DNA of 5,981 bases, taken from positions 1 through 5,981 of the forward strand of contig JAQICU010000091.1 in the NCBI GenBank assembly GCA_027858325.1, written 5' to 3'. Positions within the stretch are counted from its first letter, which is position 1. Each line of letters begins with the position of its first letter. Positions 1 through 5,981 of this stretch are shown here, one piece after another. Source of the stretch: Candidatus Cloacimonadota bacterium. GTDB taxonomy: Bacteria; Cloacimonadota; Cloacimonadia; Cloacimonadales; TCS61. The notes beneath the pieces are model-generated. The model had not been told where the DNA came from and made no database searches. It saw only the letters and a program-made list of their open reading frames with translations. Position numbers and translations under genes: made by a program.

Positions 1-2
1 AT

Positions 3-1850
3 AACGAAACACAGATAGAGATTTTGTATAACCGGATTGTGACTCGAGATAAAAAATTGCTCACAGATGCTCTGCATCAGATATTTTTCTTCGTGAAACG
101 TGCTTACGAATATTATGAGCATAATCGTGATCTGCTGCTTACATTCTTTAGGAATGTAGAAAAATATCCATCTCTTATTATGCAGAAAATGGTTTGGACT
201 ATTCGTAATGAACAATCTTATCCAGGGGTTTTATATAGTCGCCACTCCCGTACAGGATTGGGAATTCAGATAGAGAGTATGCCTAATATCTTTGGGGAAG
301 AGATCATGACCGGTTTAGTTAATGCTGAAGATAATGAATTTTTTGAAAGAGATTCTTTAAAAGATACATTTCCAGCTGTATATCATTTTGAACCTTTATT
401 AGGTCGTTTAGAGAAGAAGCAGAAATCTCCGGTTACAATTGAATTTGCGGCTGAATCAAATGGAAATTCACATCTTTTTGCAATTTTGCAGTTGAATAAT
501 TCTGAATTAACAGGAAGGGCGATACTGCTTTCTGCTGTCGATTTATTCCAAAAGAAAGTTATCAGCGAGAAACGTCTAATAGAACTAATTAAGCCATATC
601 ATCTCAATCAAATATTTTCTGAACGGATCGAGGGGAAATCATTAGAAACTTTGGAATATTTTGGGAAGGGAGTCTCTGTATTACCTCGTACAGCGGTTTC
701 TGCAAAGGCATATTTCTCTGCTGCTTCTGCTCTGGAAGCAAAAAAACTTGGTGAAAAGGTTTGTTTTTGTAAAGAGAGTTTTGTGCCGACAGATACGATC
801 GTTATGGGTGAAGTAGATGCAATTGTGAGCTTAACACCCGCTGCAATACATGTTGTTACTGCTTGCAAAGGGTATGGAGTTCCTGCATTTTTAGATTTGG
901 AAAAATTTGGGATACAATTTGATAATAATAAATTGGTAAATAAAAATGGAGTAAGTATAACTGAGGGTGATTGGATTACGGTATCCAGTAAAAAGCAAAA
1001 TATTTATTTGGGAAAGGCAAATTTTACTCCAGCCAGGTTCCAGAAATATCTGGAAGGTGAAAAACTTATAATGAAACCCAAAGAAGAGAACGTTTTCATT
1101 AATATGGCTAAAGCTTTTAAGGTATATGATAAAGTAGTTGAGAATTTGGAATTAGATCAAATATCAGAGCTTGATGATCTGATAAAACTGATCAGAAATG
1201 ATCTTCAGAAAAAACCTGATAAAGCTAAGAAAATTGTAAATTCATGGTTTGATTCTAACACAGAATATTATGTAAAACAGTTATTATTGAGTGAACTTGG
1301 ATCACATCAGGATCAGAATAAAATCTATGATCTATTTACAACGGAAAGACAAGTTAGATTCTTTAGAAGAGCAATACAATTCTGTTTAGATAATAATCAG
1401 AAAGGTTTTAATGCCGGTTCATTCATGTTGGGAAGATTCATCTGCATTGAACATTCAGTCAAATTTTGGAATGCTTTTCCAGATTATGAAATTGGTTTTA
1501 TGTTAAATGAGTATATTCTCTTTGAAAAATACTTAAATGTACTTTATGAGGTGGGAGAGAGAGAAGTAAACCGGGCTCGCAAGAAAATTCTGAATGAAGG
1601 ATTAGGTGAAATCCGGATTAAATTGGGAAATGCAATGGTGTTCATGCCTTTAAAACTTTCCAAGCAGGATCTTAATAAAATCAAGTCGATAGACAAATTC
1701 GAATTTGATAAAGGGACAATAGCGCTAATTGATCTTCTTCAGCAACCTTTTGGATACTTTTTTAATTATGATGTCCAGTGGTCATTTAGCAGATTAGAAG
1801 AAGTTTGTAAAAGAGAAGGAATTCCCATTCCTAAGAGAAATGAAATTTAG
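3..1850 (+). CDS. PPDK/PEP-synthase-like phosphohistidine-domain protein with unrecognised C-terminal region (5' partial)
   Basis: The frame is open to the left edge, so the true start lies outside; the TTG at 24 has no convincing ribosome site and is only the first start-like codon. Residues below count from that TTG. Residues 50-160 resemble the end of the PPDK ATP-grasp (PEP/pyruvate-binding) domain: the stretch QKMVW...GVLYSR, then IEF (Glu140) and ILQ (Gln156) where PPDK has its ATP-site Glu and Gln, although the Arg of the usual LQTR is lost. Residues 205-335 match the phosphohistidine swivel domain (GKG...AKAYF, GEKV, then EGDWITV and IYLG). The catalytic motif GGMTSHAAVVAR is degraded to TPAAIHVVTACK, but His276 is kept at the aligned position. 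PPDK would continue into a TIM barrel; here about 270 residues (340-608), mostly helical-looking, match nothing I recognise. It may be a divergent dikinase-like phosphotransferase or a regulatory or pseudo-enzyme relative; substrate unknown. No signal peptide can be judged. Confidence 0.75.
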   Translation, partial: NETQIEILYNRIVTRDKKLLTDALHQIFFFVKRAYEYYEHNRDLLLTFFRNVEKYPSLIMQKMVWTIRNEQSYPGVLYSRHSRTGLGIQIESMPNIFGEEIMTGLVNAEDNEFFERDSLKDTFPAVYHFEPLLGRLEKKQKSPVTIEFAAESNGNSHLFAILQLNNSELTGRAILLSAVDLFQKKVISEKRLIELIKPYHLNQIFSERIEGKSLETLEYFGKGVSVLPRTAVSAKAYFSAASALEAKKLGEKVCFCKESFVPTDTIVMGEVDAIVSLTPAAIHVVTACKGYGVPAFLDLEKFGIQFDNNKLVNKNGVSITEGDWITVSSKKQNIYLGKANFTPARFQKYLEGEKLIMKPKEENVFINMAKAFKVYDKVVENLELDQISELDDLIKLIRNDLQKKPDKAKKIVNSWFDSNTEYYVKQLLLSELGSHQDQNKIYDLFTTERQVRFFRRAIQFCLDNNQKGFNAGSFMLGRFICIEHSVKFWNAFPDYEIGFMLNEYILFEKYLNVLYEVGEREVNRARKKILNEGLGEIRIKLGNAMVFMPLKLSKQDLNKIKSIDKFEFDKGTIALIDLLQQPFGYFFNYDVQWSFSRLEEVCKREGIPIPKRNEI

Positions 1851-1932
1851 AAAATCGCAATTTTGAACACAACAAACGTGGCTCAATCCTTTTATTGACA
1901 ACAAATACATCTAATGATTTCTAAACAACATT

Positions 1933-2868
1933 ATGGAAGAAAGGCTTGAATACAGGATATTCACATATTCTGCGTATCTAATGAATAAATTTGGGAAGAA
2001 AGTTTTCCGAGTGGGGTTAAGCACAGGCAACACTTGTCCTCATCGGATAGAAAATGGAGGCTGTATTTTTTGCAATCCTTCTACTTTCACCGGTGAATAT
2101 CAATCTCAAGATCTCTCAATTGAAGAACAATTCAACAATGCAGTTCCCAGAATAAAAAAAGCTTGTGGCGATGTTAAACTACTTGCCTATTTTCAGGATG
2201 AAACTTCCACCTACGGTGATATTGAATTCCTAAAACAAAAATATGATGAAGCTCTTTCTCATCCTGAAGTTATTGGTCTGGTTGTTTCTACACGTCCTGA
2301 TTACATTGATAAGAAGGTATTGAAATTAGTAGCTTCCTACATAGTTCCAGTAACAGTTGAAATTGGTTTGCAATCTATTCATAACAAGAGTCTAGAATTG
2401 TTGAATCGAGGACATACATTTGAGCAAGCAGAAGAAGCGATAAAAATGTGTGATGAAGCGGGGTTAACTGTTAGTGTACATCTTATCATGGGTATCCCGA
2501 ATGAAACATATGATGATATGCTGCAAACATTGAAATGGGTAACTTCCAATAAATTTATTAAACAGGTAAAATTTCATAATTTAGTTGTTTATAAAAACAC
2601 TAAGCTAGCTCAAATGAAGAATATTCCTGTCTATACAATTGAAGAACATATAAAGAATTTATGTAATTTAATTCCGCATTTGCGAGGTGATATTGCAGTG
2701 TCACGTTTATTTACGTCTAATATAAGACGAACACAAATTGCAGTTGATAAATATAAAGGTAATAAAACTCAATGGATGAATGAATTGAGGAAATATTTAT
2801 ATAAAAACAATTTGAATCAAGGGGATAAAACAGATGTGAAATATGATTTTAGAAAGTATTATAAGTAA
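1933..2868 (+). CDS. Radical SAM protein, YhcC/YtqA (TIGR01212-like) family
   Basis: A complete 311-residue protein, the usual size for this family. It opens with the family signature YLMNKFGKKVFRVGLS, followed by the [4Fe-4S] cluster cysteines Cys35, Cys44 and Cys47 (C-x8-C-x2-C, the long Elp3-type spacing rather than C-x3-C-x2-C). Further family blocks are LAYFQ (84-88), STRPDY (119-124), EIGLQS (143-148), NRGH (158-161), HLIMGIPNE (183-191) and KFHNL (213-217). The enzyme should cleave S-adenosylmethionine reductively in the cytosol. The Bacillus relative YtqA (MnmL) has been linked to the aminomethyl step of wobble-uridine tRNA modification, while E. coli YhcC is uncharacterised; which role applies here is inference. 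An in-frame TGA at 1915-1917 forces the ATG at 1933, which has no Shine-Dalgarno sequence. It lies 82 bases after the preceding gene and could be co-transcribed. Family assignment is firm, substrate is not. Confidence 0.93.
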   Translation: MEERLEYRIFTYSAYLMNKFGKKVFRVGLSTGNTCPHRIENGGCIFCNPSTFTGEYQSQDLSIEEQFNNAVPRIKKACGDVKLLAYFQDETSTYGDIEFLKQKYDEALSHPEVIGLVVSTRPDYIDKKVLKLVASYIVPVTVEIGLQSIHNKSLELLNRGHTFEQAEEAIKMCDEAGLTVSVHLIMGIPNETYDDMLQTLKWVTSNKFIKQVKFHNLVVYKNTKLAQMKNIPVYTIEEHIKNLCNLIPHLRGDIAVSRLFTSNIRRTQIAVDKYKGNKTQWMNELRKYLYKNNLNQGDKTDVKYDFRKYYK

Positions 2869-2994
2869 CTGTCATTCTGAGGTATCTTCTAGCCTTGTTT
2901 ACGAAGGAACTCATAGAAGAACTTACAACTTTACATCTTGCTTAGAGTAGAGATTCTTCAAGAGAGCAGCGTGAGAGTGACTTCAGAATGACAG
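2869..2994. repeat. Short element with 15-bp terminal inverted repeats (MITE/REP-like)
   Basis: The left end, CTGTCATTCTGAGGT (2869-2883), is the reverse complement of the right end, ACTTCAGAATGACAG (2980-2994), at 14 of 15 positions. The unit is 126 bases long, has no ORF, and starts on the base after the radical SAM stop codon. Inside, GAAGAA near 2915 and TTCTTC near 2955 form a weaker second inverted pair. Read on the minus strand, the combination CATTCTGA ... GAAGAATCTC resembles a family of small interspersed palindromic repeats that I recall from many environmental bacterial genomes; that resemblance is from memory, not a search. No clear target-site duplication is visible. It could also act as an RNA hairpin at the 3' end of the upstream transcript, but the long loop and absence of a T-run argue against a simple intrinsic terminator. 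Confidence 0.7.
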
Positions 2995-3022
2995 GTTGAA
3001 CGGAAAAATATTATTAATAAAT

Positions 3023-3028
3023 GGAGGG
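3023..3028 (+). promoter_or_regulatory. Shine-Dalgarno site that sets the M28 peptidase start
   Basis: GGAGGG lies five bases (counted from GGAGG) before the ATG at 3033. An in-frame ATG also exists at 3021, but it overlaps this site and has only AT-rich sequence before it. The 3033 start is therefore preferred, removing four residues (MEGI) from the longest possible protein. It is the only strong Shine-Dalgarno sequence in the window. Confidence 0.75.
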
Positions 3029-3032
3029 AATA

Positions 3033-4286
3033 ATGATCAATCCATACAAAGTAGTTAAAGAGATCGGATTTGAAAGATTGGCGGGAAGTGAGGGAGAGAA
3101 AAAAGCGATTAAGATTTTAGGTGGTTACATCAAAGAATTGGGATTAAAACCGAAACTGGAATCTTTTGAACTTACCTCTTTTGATGCAGGTTCTGCCATC
3201 ATCAAGGTTGAAGGAAAAGATTTTCAAGCTCTTCCTTACGGATTGAATGAGAATGCTAAGATCAAAGGTGAATTGGCTGTTTTAGAGAATATGGATATTA
3301 TTGATTTCAATAAAGGTGCTTATGAAGGAAAGATCGTGATGTGTTATGGTTTTAGCAGAGGTATGGCACCAAAATTGAAAGCTGCCGGAGTTGTTGGGTA
3401 CATTGGCATGGGTTCTCCGCACAGGGATGCAACCAGCCTTTCGCATAGACAAAGCTCACACAAAGATGGTTATGTACATTCAATTACCATAACACATGAT
3501 GATGCAATAAAGTTGAGAAAGTATGATGGTAAGATGATTACAATCGACATCAAACAGAGAGTAGAAAAACGAAAAGCACAAAATATTATAGTTGATATAC
3601 CCGGAAAAGATCTTGATAAAAACTTAACTTTAGCGGTAGGGCATTACGATACTGTTGCTCACAGTGTTGGTGCTTCCGATAATAGTGGAGGAACTGTCAC
3701 TTTACTTAAGATTGCTGAATATTTTGCTAAGAATCAACCTCAACGTGACTTAAGAATCATCTTTTTTAGTGGAGAGGAATTGGGACTTCTTGGCAGCCAG
3801 GCTTATGTGAAGAAACACGTAGAAGAGATCAAAGACCGACTTAAGTTAGTTGGAAATATTGATGTAACAGGTGATGCGATCGGGCACGATCATTTCAATG
3901 TGATTGGCAGTAAAGAATTATTGGGTTATGCTGATGGAATAACCAAAGAGACCGGTATGGTTTTCAAAGCTAATATTGAAATCTTCAGCAGTGACGGAAT
4001 GCCATTCACTCCATATGAAATTCCTTCTATCAACGTATTCAGAGAAGGAGGAAAAGCAACCAGCAGAATACATACTCCAGATGATAGCATTAAGAATGTA
4101 AGTCCCAAAGGTTATAATACAACTATCAAAGCTTCAATCAATTTACTAGATCGTATTTTGAATGCGAAAGTATATCCCATTAAAAAAGAGATTGATAAAA
4201 GCTTGAAAGAAAAGATAGAAAAATATCTTTGGAATCTGAATTATGAAAAACCGGAATTAGAGTGGGAACCAAAGTATAAGAAGTAA
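3033..4286 (+). CDS. M28-family zinc peptidase (aminopeptidase type) with PA-like insert
   Basis: A complete 417-residue metallopeptidase. All expected co-catalytic metal and catalytic residues are visible: His204 and Asp206 (GHYDT), bridging Asp216 (SDNSGG), general base Glu248 and ligand Glu249 (GEELGLLGS), Asp277 (NIDVTGD) and His347 (IHTPDD). The spacing agrees with M28 aminopeptidases, with 12 residues from His204 to Asp216 and 28 from Glu249 to Asp277. Between the N-terminal part and the catalytic core, residues about 75-175 look like a protease-associated (PA) domain, including GKIVMCYGF and KAAGVVGYIGMG. There is no signal peptide or membrane segment, so it probably acts in the cytosol, trimming peptides from the N-terminus; aminopeptidase versus other M28 specificity cannot be settled from sequence. 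The C-terminus is lysine-rich. It follows the inverted-repeat element and ends before a strong terminator, so it may be the last gene of its transcript or a single-gene unit. The alternative start is at 3021. Confidence 0.92.
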   Translation: MINPYKVVKEIGFERLAGSEGEKKAIKILGGYIKELGLKPKLESFELTSFDAGSAIIKVEGKDFQALPYGLNENAKIKGELAVLENMDIIDFNKGAYEGKIVMCYGFSRGMAPKLKAAGVVGYIGMGSPHRDATSLSHRQSSHKDGYVHSITITHDDAIKLRKYDGKMITIDIKQRVEKRKAQNIIVDIPGKDLDKNLTLAVGHYDTVAHSVGASDNSGGTVTLLKIAEYFAKNQPQRDLRIIFFSGEELGLLGSQAYVKKHVEEIKDRLKLVGNIDVTGDAIGHDHFNVIGSKELLGYADGITKETGMVFKANIEIFSSDGMPFTPYEIPSINVFREGGKATSRIHTPDDSIKNVSPKGYNTTIKASINLLDRILNAKVYPIKKEIDKSLKEKIEKYLWNLNYEKPELEWEPKYKK

Positions 4287-4307
4287 AATGCAGATTTATT
4301 GTTCTTT

Positions 4308-4340
4308 TGCATCCAAGCCCTAGCTTGGGTGCATTTTTTT
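4308..4340 (+). terminator. Intrinsic (Rho-independent) terminator after the M28 peptidase gene
   Basis: An 11-bp stem (TGCATCCAAGC at 4308-4318 with GCTTGGGTGCA at 4323-4333, one T-G wobble pair) closes a four-base loop, CCTA, and is followed directly by seven T residues (4334-4340). It lies 21 bases after the peptidase stop codon. The T-run is on the + strand side only, so it should end + strand transcription and separate the next gene into its own unit. Confidence 0.92.
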
Positions 4341-4373
4341 ATTGTTATGATGGAAATTTGGTTTAGGTTTTTC

Positions 4374-4424
4374 TTGCGTAATAAAACGTAAATTTATACT
4401 TATCATTCCTAAGCAGGATATAAT
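4374..4424 (+). promoter_or_regulatory. Candidate promoter region for the DUF4175-type gene
   Basis: A promoter is expected here because the next gene lies just downstream of a terminator. Two weak options overlap. One is TTGCGT (4374-4379) with TATACT (4395-4400), but the spacing is only 15 bases. The other is a perfect TATAAT (4419-4424) without a recognisable -35 box at 16-18 bases. The region is very AT-rich, so chance matches are likely. Confidence 0.3.
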
Positions 4425-4434
4425 GAGGTATTAG

Positions 4435-4476
4435 ATGGAGATTAAAATAATAGAAATAATTTACGAGATAATTTAA
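4435..4476 (+). CDS. Possible 13-codon leader ORF upstream of the DUF4175-type gene
   Basis: An ATG at 4435 preceded by GAGG (4425-4428, six-base spacing) opens a 13-residue peptide, MEIKIIEIIYEII, that stops five bases before the ATG of the large downstream gene and is in another frame. Its start is better placed for ribosomes than the downstream ATG, which lacks a Shine-Dalgarno sequence, so it could bring ribosomes in for coupled initiation. It has no stalling motif or run of a regulatory amino acid that I can see. AT-rich spacers produce such ORFs by chance. If TATAAT at 4419-4424 is the true -10 box, the transcript would begin after the GAGG. Confidence 0.2.
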   Translation: MEIKIIEIIYEII

Positions 4477-4481
4477 ATAAA

Positions 4482-5981
4482 ATGAGAATATTTGAAAATA
4501 AAATACGTGAAATATTAATTAAACAGAATGTAGTTATTGGCCTCAGGTTTTTGCTTCTGAGTATGTTATTGGTGCTGCTTACTTTCAATGTATTTTTTGC
4601 AATATATACAACATACATAAATTCTCAAAACGTTTTATTTCTTTTTGCTATCAGCCTCAAGATATTCCTGGCACTTGTTTTTATCTATCTAGTTCTACAG
4701 GCAAACAGAGCCTTTCTTTCTCACTTTGAAGCTGCACAATATTTGGATAGATTCAATGAGGATAAAGCTGATACTTACCAGAATGCTTTTGAGTTGAAAA
4801 AGGAACTTAACCAGGGAGAAATATTAGATAGAATTCTAAGCAAGGCAGATGTGAAAGCCAAAGCTCAAATAATAAAAACAGATACAAGTAAATTAATGCC
4901 AATTCTTATTATCACAATATTTGTGATCTTTTCTTCCAGTTTGCTCTTCCTTTTTAATACAGCACATTTCACACAAACTTATAATTTTTTCAAACTGAAA
5001 GAATTACCCAAAGCTCAGCATAAGGAATTTATAGAAGTTCTTCCCGGAGATCTTTTGATCACGCGAAATTCCAAAGTGGAAATAAAAGTTATTGATCCGG
5101 AGCCGGAAGTTGAGCATAAGTTTTTTTATAAGATCGAGAAGAACTGGCGGGAAGAGAAACTAACTAATCATAAAAAGATCTTCAATAATCTTGATTTCTC
5201 GTTTTCGTATTTTATTAAAACACCATTTGCAGTTTCTGACACTTTTCAAATCACAGTTTATGAGCTTCCCATAATTGAGGATCTTCAAATTCGTTATGAA
5301 TATCCAGCCTACACAGGTTTGAAACCAGAGATCCAAAAGAATGCGGGTGGGAACATAAAAGCTCTAATCGACACAAAAGTGATAATGAATGTTACTGCCA
5401 ATAATCCTATTGAACAGGCTGAGATTTTCTTCTCTGATGGTGAATACAATGAAATGGAGCGACTTGGCAGATCAGTATTTCGGAGTGATTTTAAATTAGG
5501 GAATAATGGAACTTATCATTTTGGATTAGAAGATATTCTGGGGAATAAATCGCATAAAATAACAAGGTCGATAACAGCAATCCCGGATAGAAAACCGGAG
5601 ATAAAAATAACATCCCCGGGCAGGGATACTCTTCTTACACAAAATATGCTGCTTCCACTTTCAATCCTTGCTTCCGATGATTACGGATTGCGTGAGATGA
5701 AACTGCATTATTTCATAAATCATAATGATGAACTTATTGTTCCAATAATGAATACGATAAATTCCAATACAATAACACATGATCATGTACTTGATCTTAA
5801 TAAAAGTATTATGATTCCGGGTGATAAAGTAACATATTGGCTAGAGATATCTGATAACTCTCCGCAAAAGCAAATTGCATATTCCCAAAAGTATACTGCC
5901 AGATTTCCTTCCATTGAAGAAATCTATAAAGAGATCGAGAAGGAAGAGAAGGAAAAATCTGACATTTTGGAAAAGACTTTA
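4482..5981 (+). CDS. DUF4175-type multi-pass membrane protein (3' partial)
   Basis: The frame runs open for exactly 500 codons to the right edge; relatives are often about twice this long. Three hydrophobic segments are visible, at about residues 17-46, 51-74 and 137-160. Between the second and third is a conserved-looking cytoplasmic stretch (HFEAAQYLDRFNEDKADTYQ, then NAFEL) typical of these proteins. After the third segment comes a large, probably extracytoplasmic region of beta-sandwich-like repeats, with the hallmark YPAYTGL (274-280), a following GGNIKALIDTKV, NNGTYHFGLEDILGN (341-355) and SDDYGLREMKLHY (398-410). From about 478 the sequence turns into charged E/K-rich helix (IEEIYKEIEKEEKEKS), the likely start of a coiled coil. 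DUF4175 proteins are often encoded near MoxR/DUF58/BatA-type aerotolerance or stress genes; their biochemical role is unknown. An in-frame TAA at 4443-4445 and the lack of other start codons support the ATG at 4482, although there is no good ribosome site. Confidence 0.85.
   Translation, partial: MRIFENKIREILIKQNVVIGLRFLLLSMLLVLLTFNVFFAIYTTYINSQNVLFLFAISLKIFLALVFIYLVLQANRAFLSHFEAAQYLDRFNEDKADTYQNAFELKKELNQGEILDRILSKADVKAKAQIIKTDTSKLMPILIITIFVIFSSSLLFLFNTAHFTQTYNFFKLKELPKAQHKEFIEVLPGDLLITRNSKVEIKVIDPEPEVEHKFFYKIEKNWREEKLTNHKKIFNNLDFSFSYFIKTPFAVSDTFQITVYELPIIEDLQIRYEYPAYTGLKPEIQKNAGGNIKALIDTKVIMNVTANNPIEQAEIFFSDGEYNEMERLGRSVFRSDFKLGNNGTYHFGLEDILGNKSHKITRSITAIPDRKPEIKITSPGRDTLLTQNMLLPLSILASDDYGLREMKLHYFINHNDELIVPIMNTINSNTITHDHVLDLNKSIMIPGDKVTYWLEISDNSPQKQIAYSQKYTARFPSIEEIYKEIEKEEKEKSDILEKTL

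Noticed and set aside
24..26. TTG at 24 as the true start of the first gene.
   Set aside because: The frame stays open to the window edge, no good ribosome site precedes it, and the visible protein begins in the middle of an ATP-grasp domain, so the start lies upstream.
608..868. Minus-strand open frame of 86 codons inside the first gene.
   Set aside because: It is antisense to the conserved phosphohistidine domain, has no recognisable domain or ribosome site, and its composition mirrors the real gene.
1851..1866. AAAAT-CGC-AATTTT as a terminator after the first gene.
   Set aside because: The stem is about five A-T pairs with no following T-run, too weak to support termination.
1895..1923. 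Exact TTGACA (1895-1900) upstream of the radical SAM gene as a promoter.
   Set aside because: No -10-like hexamer lies at 16-18 bases (TTTCTA at 17 matches poorly), and the implied start would leave almost no leader. A perfect -35 match alone is weak evidence in AT-rich DNA.
3926..4108. Minus-strand open frame of 60 codons inside the peptidase gene.
   Set aside because: It lies antisense to the conserved C-terminal half of the M28 catalytic core, including the His347 region, with no independent support.
4423..4434. ATG AGG TAT TAG mini-ORF before the leader ORF.
   Set aside because: Three sense codons with no good spacing to a ribosome site; expected by chance.

Overview
This is an AT-rich window (about one third G+C by eye) from a bacterial chromosome. 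All recognisable genes are on the + strand. The gene set is a PPDK-like phosphohistidine protein, a YhcC/YtqA-type radical SAM protein, a cytosolic-looking M28 peptidase and a DUF4175-type membrane protein. Together with weak or absent Shine-Dalgarno sequences in front of several starts, this fits an uncultured FCB-group bacterium such as Cloacimonadota or a relative. That placement is an inference from gene style only; no rRNA or other marker gene is present.

Layout. Positions 1-1850 hold the 3' part of a gene whose reading frame is open to the left edge. It encodes the end of a PEP/pyruvate-binding (ATP-grasp) domain and a divergent phosphohistidine swivel domain, then about 270 residues I do not recognise in place of the PEP/pyruvate TIM barrel. 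After an 82-base gap, 1933-2868 encodes a complete radical SAM protein of the YhcC/YtqA (TIGR01212-like) family. Its stop codon directly abuts a 126-base element (2869-2994) bounded by 15-base terminal inverted repeats that match at 14 of 15 positions, probably a short interspersed (MITE/REP-like) repeat. Positions 3033-4286 encode a complete M28 zinc peptidase with a PA-like insert and all metal ligands. A strong intrinsic terminator (4308-4340) ends that transcript. A new unit starts after a 148-base spacer with promoter-like boxes and a possible 13-codon leader ORF. It carries the 5' part of a DUF4175-type gene (4482 to the right edge) with three membrane segments and a large extracytoplasmic region.

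The genes do not form an obvious pathway: a central-metabolism-like or regulatory phosphotransfer protein, a probable tRNA-modification or uncharacterised radical SAM enzyme, a peptidase and an envelope protein. The least explained parts are the C-terminal region of the first protein and the inverted-repeat element. I see no CRISPR array, tRNA, rRNA, transposase or phage gene.
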